Part shown: piece by piece, positions 1 through 6,174 of the stretch
How positions within the stretch are numbered: the stretch's first letter is position 1
Layout of the letters: each line of letters starts with the position of its first letter
Assembly (NCBI GenBank): GCA_003139735.1
Contig: PLGA01000437.1
Location: 1-7,098, forward strand
Length of the DNA: 7,098 bases
Reading direction: 5' to 3'
From: Bryobacterales bacterium
Lineage (GTDB): Bacteria > Acidobacteriota > Terriglobia > Bryobacterales > Bryobacteraceae
Translations under genes and position numbers: made by a program
The notes under the pieces: model-generated
Databases searched by the model: none
What the model was told of the DNA's origin: nothing
What the model saw: only the letters and a program-made list of their open reading frames with translations

Positions 1-274
1 CGCCGCTTTGGCCTTCCTCAGCGCCGCCCACCGCTTCTTCGTCGCAGCGATAATCCGCGCGCGCCCCTCGGGACTCAGGCGGCGCTTCTTCCTGGCGGCC
101 CTGGCGGCGCTGGCGGCGCCGCCGCCTTGGTTTCCGCACAGCCGCCCACCGCTTCCGCAGCGCGGCGGCCATGCGCCGGCGCGCGGCGGGGCTCACTGGG
201 CGCTTGGGAGCGGCGGTGGCCGCGGCAGGAGCCGACGGGATGTGTTCAGCGGACCGAAGCCGACTTCTTAGGAG
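1..274 (-). pseudogene. Frameshifted Arg/Lys/Ala-rich repeat gene (element A1), cut by the window edge
   Basis: Read on the minus strand, this stretch encodes two copies of one motif, roughly SPxxRxRIxAAxKKRWAA. The upstream copy (about 196-130) reads VSPAARRRMAAALRKRWAAV. The downstream copy (about 105-1) reads RRLSPEGRARIIAATKKRWA and then runs off the left edge. The two are in different frames: the ATG of the first (172-170) and the codons ending at base 1 are out of phase, so an indel lies in the GC-rich run near 110-130. The upstream frame is open from a TAA at 277-275 and has no ATG with a ribosome binding site. Such basic helical motifs recur in Acidobacteriota proteins and faintly resemble DNA-binding modules of the NUMOD3 kind; this is from memory and the function is unknown. 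It is homologous to the sequence at 6281-6480 on the other strand and to 6944-6976. Most likely it is a decaying copy, though a sequencing error at the GC run cannot be excluded. Confidence 0.5.
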
Positions 275-349
275 TTACCGTCGGGAACTGCTTCTCCGCG
301 CCGCAGACGCCACGGTCAGGCAGCCAAAGCCTGCGGATCAACCGTGTCT

Positions 350-371
350 TGTGCGAGAACAAGTTCGCACA
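350..371. promoter_or_regulatory. Palindrome, possible operator
   Basis: There are 7-bp perfect arms, TGTGCGA (350-356) and TCGCACA (365-371), around an 8-base centre. An overlapping smaller palindrome, GAAC-AA-GTTC (357-366), sits inside. It lies about 100 bp before the HEAT gene start, a plausible position for a dimeric regulator site. No regulator can be named. It lacks a following T-run, so it is not a terminator. Confidence 0.3.
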
Positions 372-462
372 CATTGCGCTATTCTATTGTTCATGCTGCT
401 CCAGCTTTTTGCAGATTGCTTCCCGGGTTGAGACTGAAGTGAGCTTCTAGATTCAGTGCGCG

Positions 463-468
463 AAGGGA
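463..468 (+). promoter_or_regulatory. Ribosome binding site of the HEAT gene
   Basis: AAGGGA lies 4 bases before the ATG at 473 and 10 bases before a second in-frame ATG at 479. Both starts give the same signal peptide, so the choice changes only two residues. The spacing is slightly short for 473 and slightly long for 479. Confidence 0.45.
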
Positions 469-472
469 TGAA

Positions 473-2383
473 ATGGGGATGCGTCGCTGGATTGTTCGCG
501 GCCACGCGTGGGTGCGGGTCTCCTGGTTGTCAAACGCCACTCTGCTGTATTTTGCAGTTGCGCTGGCCATGCCGCCGAGTGCAAGGGCGCAGGATATCAA
601 CGAAGTCATTTCCCGCAATCTTCGCGACCTCAAGAGCAGGAGCGCCGATGTGCGTGTCCAGGCTGCCGTGACCTTGGGTAACAACTCTTCGCCAGGATCT
701 CCGGTCTACGACCGTGAGCAAACGCGGAGGGCAGTCCCCGCCCTAATGGAAGCGCTGAAGGACACCGACGCATCCGTGCGCGCCGAAGCCGCTTTCGCCC
801 TCGGGAACATTCCAGGAGACATGCGACTAGCCGTTCCTGCCCTGATCGAAGCACTTCAAGACAGTGAACAACCAGTTCGCGAAGAAGCTACCCAATCTCT
901 TGGGAGAATTGCCCAGAGCCCTGAACTGGCTGTCCCTGCCCTGGTGGGCGAGTTGAAGCGTAACGACACTCGACGTTATGCCATGGATGCTTTGATCAAG
1001 TTCGGTCCCGCTGCAAAACCGGGGGCGCCCGCTTTGATTGTCTTGCTTAAAGAAAAAGACCCGTATCTTCCCTGGTACGTCGCCCAGGTGCTTGGCGCAA
1101 TCGGTCCGGAGGCTCAGGACGCTGAGCCGGCCCTGCTTGATATGCTGCGAGGAACCGACGACCAGGACCGTCTTGAGGCCGCCGAAGCCCTTGGAAAAAT
1201 TGGGCGCGACCAGGCAGAAGCCGTCGCGGTAACGACTCCTCTACTCGCAGCAGGGGACACTCACGATCGCACGCGGGCCGCCGCAGTCCTGGGAGATCTC
1301 GGCTTGGCAGCCGGACCAAGCGTTCCTGCTCTCACCAAAGCCCTGAGCGACGAAGATGAGGATGTGAGGCGGATTGCGGCGGCCACGCTCTCCAAGATTG
1401 CTGCGGCGCTTCGCGAAGGTCGTCGAACAGAGGCGATAGAACCCCTGCAGCAGGCAGTGGCGGCTATGGAGCGGAGCCCGGATCGACGGCTCAAAGCAAA
1501 AGCTCCCGATTGTGTCGACGCGATAACCGCACTTCAGAATATTCGCCGCCGTGACATGAAATGGCAGCTCCTGAGACCTGTCCGCGAAAGCCCCCGCTTG
1601 ACCTTCGCAGTCGGTGGATATCTTGCCTTGGCATTCTTGTGGACTTGCCTGCTCTGGCTCTGGCCGATGTCTCTGCTGAAGGTCAGCGAGGCGCTGGAAG
1701 CTGTTCCGAAGGTGAGTTTGCCCGGTTGGCTTGGCGGTATGGAGATCTCGGTTTCCCATTTGCTCCTGGTCGGCTTCTTTCGCCAATCGGACCGAGTACT
1801 CGACGCATGGGTTGTCAAGCATCTCGAAATGGCGCGCTCCTCCTTTGAGTCGAACGAAGCCATCACAAAATACACGGACCTCGTTCCGGGACCAATGCTT
1901 TTGGACCGAGAGGTGTTGCCGGCTTTAAGCGTTAGCGCCTTGCGCCCTGCATTCGCGAGGCCAAAAGCCCGCATGCTTATTTGGGGGAGTGACGACAACA
2001 GGAACAAGAATCTTGCATGCGAAATCGCGCGCTGGTCGATGGATCTCGACCCGGGAAAGCGGCTCCGCAAAAACCTGATGATCGCCGTTCGCGTGGGACC
2101 AGACTTCGCATACACTGCCGAGAAGGATGCGGATCCGTTCACCAGGACCGTGCGCGACAAGCTGCAGCTGGACGAAGAGGCTCCCTCGGCAGAACTTGTC
2201 ACGCGCTTGCTAAAGAGGCAGCGTGTCCTTGTGATAGTTCTAGGTCTTTCCGAGCTTAATGGGCCGACCCAATCGAGTATCCAGCCCGGCAATGCCGACT
2301 TCCCCGCAAATGCGTTGGTGGTCACGTCGAGAGTTGAGGAAGCGCTCGGCGGAACAAGTAAGACCGTAATCCAGTTCTGTTAA
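473..2383 (+). CDS. Exported HEAT-repeat membrane protein with degenerate NACHT-like NTPase tail
   Basis: The 636-aa protein begins with a Sec-type signal: Arg-rich N-terminus, hydrophobic core at about 23-32, and probable cleavage after SARA (36-39). Residues about 45-345 are tandem HEAT/PBS-lyase-like repeats, seen as recurring AVPALxEAL, DxxxxVRxEAAxALG and GPxAxxAxPAL units, roughly eight of them. A single membrane span lies at about 378-402. The C-terminal part, from about 480, matches my memory of a NACHT/STAND-type NTPase attached to such HEAT proteins: MLIWG...NLACEIARW (501-521), RVLVIV (584-589), PANALVVTSR (611-620). The P-loop is destroyed: where GxxxxGKT is expected there is G505-SDDN-R-N-K512. 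The Walker B acidic residue after RVLVIV is replaced by Leu590. The chain ends 16 residues after the TSR motif, much shorter than a complete NACHT domain. Predicted topology is HEAT repeats outside the cytoplasm and the NTPase-like part inside. The role is unknown: a scaffold, a sensor remnant or a decaying gene. The HEAT assignment is firm and the NACHT relation is an inference. Confidence 0.85.
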   Translation: MGMRRWIVRGHAWVRVSWLSNATLLYFAVALAMPPSARAQDINEVISRNLRDLKSRSADVRVQAAVTLGNNSSPGSPVYDREQTRRAVPALMEALKDTDASVRAEAAFALGNIPGDMRLAVPALIEALQDSEQPVREEATQSLGRIAQSPELAVPALVGELKRNDTRRYAMDALIKFGPAAKPGAPALIVLLKEKDPYLPWYVAQVLGAIGPEAQDAEPALLDMLRGTDDQDRLEAAEALGKIGRDQAEAVAVTTPLLAAGDTHDRTRAAAVLGDLGLAAGPSVPALTKALSDEDEDVRRIAAATLSKIAAALREGRRTEAIEPLQQAVAAMERSPDRRLKAKAPDCVDAITALQNIRRRDMKWQLLRPVRESPRLTFAVGGYLALAFLWTCLLWLWPMSLLKVSEALEAVPKVSLPGWLGGMEISVSHLLLVGFFRQSDRVLDAWVVKHLEMARSSFESNEAITKYTDLVPGPMLLDREVLPALSVSALRPAFARPKARMLIWGSDDNRNKNLACEIARWSMDLDPGKRLRKNLMIAVRVGPDFAYTAEKDADPFTRTVRDKLQLDEEAPSAELVTRLLKRQRVLVIVLGLSELNGPTQSSIQPGNADFPANALVVTSRVEEALGGTSKTVIQFC

Positions 2384-2644
2384 GAAATCCGGTCCTAATA
2401 AACTCCAGAACACTCCAACAGCACCAGCGATTCGAAGCCGCCACGGCTGCGCGGGGCGCGCTGATCTGGGCCTGATCGCGCAGGTGTGGCTGCGCGGAAA
2501 CGGGCGCGGGACAGGGGCAAGGGGCCGTTGTGATTCGGGCCGGTGGCGGGCCGCCGATGGGCCGGGCGAGCGGGCCGTGTGCGCGGTCCCTGGAAGACAG
2601 AGTATGGCTGCGTCGCTGCCCGCAAACCAGCCTCGCCTAGGTTC
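2384..2644. other. Intergenic gap between convergent genes, no convincing gene
   Basis: The HEAT gene and the isoamylase gene converge on this 261-bp gap. I see no rho-independent terminator for either. The second half is strongly GC-rich and contains a run of GGGCCG hexamers. A frame open on the plus strand to a TGA at 2473-2475 does not continue the NACHT-like domain and resembles nothing I know. The DNA could be the eroded remains of the missing 3' part of the HEAT gene or inserted repeat DNA; neither can be shown here. Confidence 0.4.
2522..2577. repeat. Five GGGCCG hexamers at near-helical spacing
   Basis: GGGCCG occurs at 2522, 2537, 2548, 2559 and 2572, giving steps of 15, 11, 11 and 13 bases. 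The intervening bases are not conserved, so this is not a simple tandem repeat. With the many CGG/CCG runs it can fold into several alternative GC hairpins. Chance in GC-rich DNA is a real possibility. Confidence 0.4.
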
Positions 2645-4924
2645 TCACTTCGCGATTAATAGCAGCAAGCCGCGACCGCACACACCGTAAACATATCCCT
2701 GTCCGCCGATGGGGTCCTCCGATCCGGGGGGGCGCACCTGGTTGGGGCCTTCGGCCCATCCGCAGGTATCCACAACGCGGTACCAGCTTGCGCCGCTGCC
2801 GGGCGATGGCAGCGTGAAGTTCACGTTATCTGTCCAACCGTTGTAGGCGACGTACAGGGAAGGGTAGCTGTCGCTCAGGGCCCCGCCATTGAACTGGTAG
2901 GCAATAGCGTGGTTGTTGCCATTCTCAAAGTAGCCTGCGTCGGCTGGCGTGCCAGCGGGCGTCCACCAAGCCAACTGCGAAGGGGAATAGAAATCGAGCG
3001 GGCGCAGCGCCGCGTGGGCCTTGCGGAAGGCGATCATGCCGCTCACAAACGCGTTGAAGTTGCTTTGATCGCTGGTGGGTGTGTAGCTTAGCCAATTCGC
3101 GATGGAATCGACGTTATATGGATTGTTGTTGCACTGGAGACTGCGAAGGTACTCGTCTCCGCCCGTCATCAGCGGCGTTCCGGCGCTCAGCATCAAGAAG
3201 GCGAAGCCAACGCGGGCGGCCGCGCGCTGGTCCGCGGCGGCTCCGCCCTGGTCCCAACTGTAATTGGCCGAATTGCCGCCATCGGAAGGCCCATACGGCC
3301 AGGGTTGATTGTTATGAGGGCCATTGCAACTGTACAGATCCTTGAGAGTGAAACCGTCGTGCACGACGAGGATGTTGGTCGAGTTCCAAGGCTGACGCCC
3401 TTGGAACAGATCGGACGAACCGGCGAAGCGCGTGGCCAATTGACCGGCGGTGACTGAGTCCGCGTTCAGGCCGTTCTGGGCTTGACGCAGCAAGTCGCGA
3501 TAACTGCCGTTCCATTCCGACCAGCCAGCCGGAAAGCCGCCCAACTGGTAGGAGTTGCCGCCGAGCGCCCAGGGCTCGGCGTAGAGGTCAACGCCGCTGC
3601 CACCGGTGGCGCGACGCTGAGGCAGTTCCTGCAGGATGCGGCGCATGGCCGTGTTGCCGTCGCTGCTGCTGAAGTTGAAGCACCCTGCGGCGCAGGTATT
3701 TCCCAACACCGGGGCGAGATCGAAACGGAAGCCGTCCACACCCATGACGTCGCGCCAGTAGGCAAGCGAATCGACGATGAGGTTTTGCGCAACCGTGTTA
3801 TAGGTGTTGTAATTGCCGCCGGTGCCGGTATTGTCCCAGGAATATTGCATGTCAGAGGTCAGCTCGTAATACGTGGGATTGTCGAGGCCGCGCCAGGAAA
3901 GAACGTTGTATGTGGTTGTATCACCCGGGTTCCACGCGGAGCCCTCGCCGGTATGGTTATAGACCACGTCGATGTAGACCTTGAGGCCCTGGTCGTGGAA
4001 AGCTTTTACCATGCCCTGGAACTCACTCGTGGGGCCGCCGGCTGCCTTGTTGGATGAGTAGCGGCGATCGGGCGCGAAGTAGTTCAGGGTCCCATAACCC
4101 CAGTAGCCCTGTCCGCTCGTCGAGTTGGGCGTGTTGTCGTTTGCGTCGTTCTGCAGTTCTTGGACGGGTAGGAACTCCACGGCGGTGATTCCGAGGTTCG
4201 CAAGGTACGGCGCCTTGAGCGCCGCGCCGGCATAGGTTCCCTGCAGCGCGGCGGGGACGCTGCGATCGTTCTTGGTCAGGCCGCGCAGGTTGACTTCATA
4301 AATAATGTCGTCCTTCTGCGCGCGCGTGGGCTTGACGCCGGTGCTTCGGCTGACCGGCATCCACAAGATGCTCTTCGGCCCCATGTTGCCGCTGTCGAGA
4401 TTGCGGTAGTTGGCGCCGGAAGCATACACGGTTCCGTCAGTCCAGGTGGCATTGATCGGGTCCTGGCTGATCTCGCGCGCATAGGGGTCCATCAGCAGTT
4501 TATTGGGGTTGAAGCGATTGCCCTGAGCGTCGACGTCGGCGACGAATCCCACGCTGGAGCCCTTGGTCCAACTGGTCGAATACGGCCAGTTTGGCCCCCA
4601 GGCACGGTAGCCATAGTACACCGGCCCGGTGATGCCGGCTGCCTGCAGGGTCGCAATAGGTATCGAAACGGAAAAGATATTCGTACTGGCGTCGGCATTT
4701 AGTGGGACGCTCAGCGCCTCGGAGGAGTTCATGGGGGTGGCATACAGCTCCACCGCGATGCGCGTGGCGCGCGAAGAATAGACGCGAAAAACGACGTTGC
4801 TCTGTGTGGAATCGTAACTTGGGCCCAAGTTGAAAGCGTTGATGGCCGCAGCAGCCGGTCGCACAAGACAAAGCAGGCAGCAAAAGGTGAATCCGATTCG
4901 CGGAAGTCTAGCGGCAGCGCACAT
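2645..4924 (-). CDS. iam: Secreted isoamylase (glycogen/amylopectin debranching enzyme, GH13)
   Basis: The product hydrolyses alpha-1,6 branch linkages in glycogen and amylopectin (EC 3.2.1.68). The 759-aa precursor has a signal peptide ending in a run of Ala; cleavage near residue 26 leaves AINAFNLG, very like the mature start of Pseudomonas isoamylase (AINSMSLG, from memory). An N-terminal beta-sandwich (about 27-200) precedes the GH13 barrel. All conserved regions are visible: DVVYNHT (319-325), GFRFDLA with nucleophile Asp402, YAEPWA with acid/base Glu450, and VVHDGF with stabiliser Asp523. The C-terminal domain ends in LLLLIAK, close to the LLLLISK end of the Pseudomonas enzyme, so the protein is complete. 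Six Cys in the mature part (411, 415, 533, 598, 721, 749) could form three disulfides, fitting an exported enzyme. Compared with Pseudomonas, the loop between Cys411 and Cys415 is shorter. The start at 4924 has a strong ribosome binding site. The gene stands alone, so it probably feeds scavenging of external polysaccharide rather than a glycogen operon. GlgX-type debranching is less likely because of the signal peptide and the Pseudomonas-like sequence. Confidence 0.95.
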   Translation of the reverse strand: MCAAARLPRIGFTFCCLLCLVRPAAAAINAFNLGPSYDSTQSNVVFRVYSSRATRIAVELYATPMNSSEALSVPLNADASTNIFSVSIPIATLQAAGITGPVYYGYRAWGPNWPYSTSWTKGSSVGFVADVDAQGNRFNPNKLLMDPYAREISQDPINATWTDGTVYASGANYRNLDSGNMGPKSILWMPVSRSTGVKPTRAQKDDIIYEVNLRGLTKNDRSVPAALQGTYAGAALKAPYLANLGITAVEFLPVQELQNDANDNTPNSTSGQGYWGYGTLNYFAPDRRYSSNKAAGGPTSEFQGMVKAFHDQGLKVYIDVVYNHTGEGSAWNPGDTTTYNVLSWRGLDNPTYYELTSDMQYSWDNTGTGGNYNTYNTVAQNLIVDSLAYWRDVMGVDGFRFDLAPVLGNTCAAGCFNFSSSDGNTAMRRILQELPQRRATGGSGVDLYAEPWALGGNSYQLGGFPAGWSEWNGSYRDLLRQAQNGLNADSVTAGQLATRFAGSSDLFQGRQPWNSTNILVVHDGFTLKDLYSCNGPHNNQPWPYGPSDGGNSANYSWDQGGAAADQRAAARVGFAFLMLSAGTPLMTGGDEYLRSLQCNNNPYNVDSIANWLSYTPTSDQSNFNAFVSGMIAFRKAHAALRPLDFYSPSQLAWWTPAGTPADAGYFENGNNHAIAYQFNGGALSDSYPSLYVAYNGWTDNVNFTLPSPGSGASWYRVVDTCGWAEGPNQVRPPGSEDPIGGQGYVYGVCGRGLLLLIAK

Positions 4925-4933
4925 TGTTAAGAG

Positions 4934-4942
4934 CCCCTCCTC
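4934..4942 (-). promoter_or_regulatory. Ribosome binding site of the isoamylase gene
   Basis: On the minus strand GAGGAGGGG lies 9 bases before the ATG (4924-4922). It is a near-perfect anti-16S match and supports this start, which also yields a complete signal peptide. Confidence 0.8.
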
Positions 4943-4971
4943 GGGCTGGCGCCTGGGCGCGCGTCGCCTGT

Positions 4972-5000
4972 TATCGACCTCTCATTCCGAGGGTATCGAC
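4972..5000. promoter_or_regulatory. Direct heptamer repeat upstream of isoamylase, possible regulator half-sites
   Basis: TATCGAC occurs at 4972-4978 and again at 4994-5000, 22 bases start to start, about two helical turns. It lies some 50-75 bp before the isoamylase start, downstream of the possible promoter boxes. The two sites could bind a regulator on one face of the DNA, but a heptamer pair may also be chance. Confidence 0.2.
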
Positions 5001-5203
5001 TGCCCGGACCAGAGCGACGTGAGTATTGACACGATGATGGCTGAATTCGTTCGCATAAGTCAACGCTGTTGTAAGACGTTCCCGAGGGATTAACGCCGAA
5101 TCCGTTTCAATCCTGTCAAGTCCCGGTTACGGCATGAGCGCCAGCCGCTGCTTCGAACCAGTCGCTAGCCTTTCCTGGTCCCAGGCATCACCACTGAACT
5201 CAT

Positions 5204-5462
5204 TCATCCGACAAATTCGTTCGTGGCGGCGCCCTGCGCGCTCACCCGCGCCACTTCCGCCATCGCCGGCGCCGCAGCCTTCCCGCCTTTCGCCCCGCGG
5301 CCGGTCGCCTCGGCGCCGCCTTCCTCCGGCCAACCGCCTTCCGCGGCGGTCCAGACTTCGTACGGCTGCGCGCGGCGATGCCCCGGCGGCGGCGAAGGTG
5401 GCCTCGATGCGCTCCCAGCGGGTGGCGGCGATTGCCTTGCAGGCGAAGGCGGTCAGGGGCAT
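5204..5462 (-). pseudogene. Frameshifted small ORF of element B (copy B1)
   Basis: From the ATG at 5462 the minus strand reads MPLTAFACKAIAATRWERIE, then loses its relation to copy B2 (6691-6473). Shifting one base restores it: QPYEVWTAAEGG, continuing as a Gly/Ala/Glu-rich tail to a TGA at 5206-5204. Between ATCGAG and CAGCCG this copy has 34 bases against 33 in B2, so it carries a one-base insertion. Joined, the product would be about 85 aa. Both copies have an in-frame stop just before the ATG and no ribosome binding site. Most differences between B1 and B2 in the shared region change the amino acid, so protein-level constraint is not evident. The function is unknown, and the element may not be translated at all. 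Confidence 0.35.
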
Positions 5463-5475
5463 GGGGCCGACTGGC
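5341..5475. repeat. Dispersed direct repeat, element B copy 1
   Basis: This stretch aligns in the same orientation with 6571-6712. The first 30 bases match at 28 positions (5341-5370 against 6571-6600), followed by about 100 bases of patchier similarity that includes CTCGATGCGCTCCC and CAGGGGCATGGGG. The element also contains the start of the B1 reading frame on the minus strand. Confidence 0.8.
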
Positions 5476-5538
5476 TAAGGCGCCGCGGTGGAGAACTAAA
5501 TAGGTCGAACGAAGGGAAGGGGATGGAGAGGTGTATGA

Positions 5539-5572
5539 GAAGCCGCTTGGAATGAGGCGCTTCCCGGTTTTT
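5539..5572 (+). terminator. Weak hairpin followed by a T-run
   Basis: GAAGC-C-GC (5539-5546) can pair with GCGCTTC (5557-5563) with one bulged C and a 10-base loop. TTTTT follows at 5568-5572, four bases after the stem. No gene on the plus strand precedes it closely, so it may only insulate the lipoprotein gene, or it may be fortuitous. Confidence 0.2.
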
Positions 5573-5673
5573 CCGTGCCTGGAGGAGGTGGAGACGGCCC
5601 TTTCCTGGGCCGCATGAGCGGCTCAGGATGGAAAGAATTTAGAAGAAAAGGCTCCCACGAAGGCGGCTGGGCG

Positions 5674-5679
5674 TACAAT
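5674..5679 (+). promoter_or_regulatory. Possible -10 box for the lipoprotein gene
   Basis: TACAAT matches the sigma70 -10 consensus at five of six positions and lies 60 bases before the start codon. No recognisable -35 box is found about 17 bases upstream, so the call rests on the -10 alone. Confidence 0.25.
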
Positions 5680-5724
5680 CGAAGGCGACCAGGGGCCGGA
5701 ATGGAGATCTTGCCCGACAGGCCA

Positions 5725-5732
5725 AAGGGAGA
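5725..5732 (+). promoter_or_regulatory. Ribosome binding site of the lipoprotein gene
   Basis: AAGGGAGA ends 7 bases before the ATG at 5740. It decides the start against in-frame upstream ATG codons at 5575, 5614 and 5701, which have no comparable site and would bury the signal peptide. Confidence 0.65.
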
Positions 5733-5739
5733 ACCTGAA

Positions 5740-6174
5740 ATGCTTCGACTATCGGGTTGGGAGCGCGCGGCTTGCTGCGCGTTGTTTCTGAGCGTCATGT
5801 TTCTTGGTTGCCGTGTGGAGACGCCTTCCGTTACGACGCCGCCTGCACCAAGACCAACGCTAACAGCTACACCGGAGGTTCTTTATAACGAAACCACCGA
5901 AGTTACGGCTACTACCGCTCGCCAAGGTGGCTGCGAACTCGCAAGTGTGAGGCTCAAGGCCGGCAGCGCCTTGATGAGCTTTACGACCATGACGTCCGCT
6001 GGTTGGATTTACGCCAACCCGGCGACGGGATCTCTCCCTGCGAACGCCTCAATCGTGCTAGAGATTTGTTTAGCCCCGAATGAACTGCCTTTGGGTGATA
6101 ACAGCGCTATGATTACCGTCACGGCTGCAGGATATCCGGACCAACTCATCCGGGCTACATTTCGCCTGGAGTGA
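5740..6174 (+). CDS. Small lipoprotein with BACON-like beta-sandwich domain
   Basis: The 144-aa protein has a short basic N-terminus, a hydrophobic stretch (about 10-22) and a lipobox-like FLGC ending at Cys24, so it is probably lipidated and held in the envelope. A Pro/Thr-rich linker (about 28-45) follows. The rest resembles the Ig-like/BACON repeats common in secreted Acidobacteriota proteins: a Trp followed by an xxNPATGSLPA turn (about 87-98), then LPLGDNSAMITVTAAGYPDQ (about 116-135) and a final beta strand. That pattern usually reads W..V.P..G..PA....V.....L..G.Y...I.V..AG. One domain copy is present. Cys61 and Cys110 may form a disulfide. No catalytic motif is seen; binding of carbohydrate or another surface partner is possible but unproven. 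The gene stands alone, and element A2 begins just after its stop codon. Phe at -3 of the lipobox is not ideal, so the lipid anchor is likely but not certain. Confidence 0.7.
   Translation: MLRLSGWERAACCALFLSVMFLGCRVETPSVTTPPAPRPTLTATPEVLYNETTEVTATTARQGGCELASVRLKAGSALMSFTTMTSAGWIYANPATGSLPANASIVLEICLAPNELPLGDNSAMITVTAAGYPDQLIRATFRLE

Larger units (their letters stand above)
275..472 (+). other. Upstream region of the HEAT-repeat gene
   Basis: This is the AT-richer gap between the A1 element and the HEAT gene. It contains the palindrome at 350-371 and, just after it, a weak -10-like TATTCT at 380-385. I found no -35 box at the right spacing, so no sigma70 promoter can be placed with confidence. 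The promoter of the HEAT gene should nevertheless lie here, because no gene on the same strand precedes it in the window. Confidence 0.4.
4925..5203 (-). other. Upstream region of the isoamylase gene
   Basis: This non-coding gap should contain the isoamylase promoter. Two TTGAC-type boxes are seen on the minus strand: TTGACT (5063-5058) with CATCAT (5039-5034) 18 bases on, and TTGACA (5119-5114) with GTTAAT (5094-5089) 19 bases on. Neither pair is strong and I cannot choose between them. A repeated GTCGATA heptamer (4972-4978 and 4994-5000) lies between the first pair and the ribosome binding site. Confidence 0.35.
5463..5739. other. Gap upstream of the lipoprotein gene
   Basis: No gene is supported here. 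The purine-rich stretch at about 5505-5530 and 5635-5655 differs from the GC-rich repeats on both sides. A possible hairpin with a T-run (5539-5572) and a -10-like TACAAT (5674-5679) are the only signals seen. The lipoprotein frame stays open upstream to 5575, but that part lacks a signal peptide and a ribosome binding site. Confidence 0.4.

Noticed and set aside
357..366. GAAC-N2-GTTC as an SOS (LexA) box
   Set aside because: The Gram-positive-type LexA box needs four bases between GAAC and GTTC; here there are two.
1241..1822. Open frame of 193 codons on the minus strand
   Set aside because: It is another shadow of the HEAT gene, with irregular composition and no ribosome binding site.
1534..2325. 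Long open frame (263 codons) on the minus strand opposite the HEAT gene
   Set aside because: It is antisense to a well-supported coding frame and rich in Ser/Arg as expected of a shadow. It has no recognisable domain and no start signal.
2395..2625. Open frame of 76 codons on the minus strand after the isoamylase gene
   Set aside because: It is Pro/Arg-rich, as GC-rich non-coding DNA tends to be when translated, with no ribosome binding site and no known domain.
3482..4057. Open frame of 191 codons on the plus strand inside the isoamylase gene
   Set aside because: It lies opposite the catalytic part of the isoamylase, whose frame is certain, and its Val/Ala/Gly-rich product resembles no family.
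5575..5739. N-terminal extension of the lipoprotein from upstream ATG codons
   Set aside because: The extension is polar and Gly/Arg-rich, would block the signal peptide and lacks a ribosome binding site, whereas the ATG at 5740 has one.
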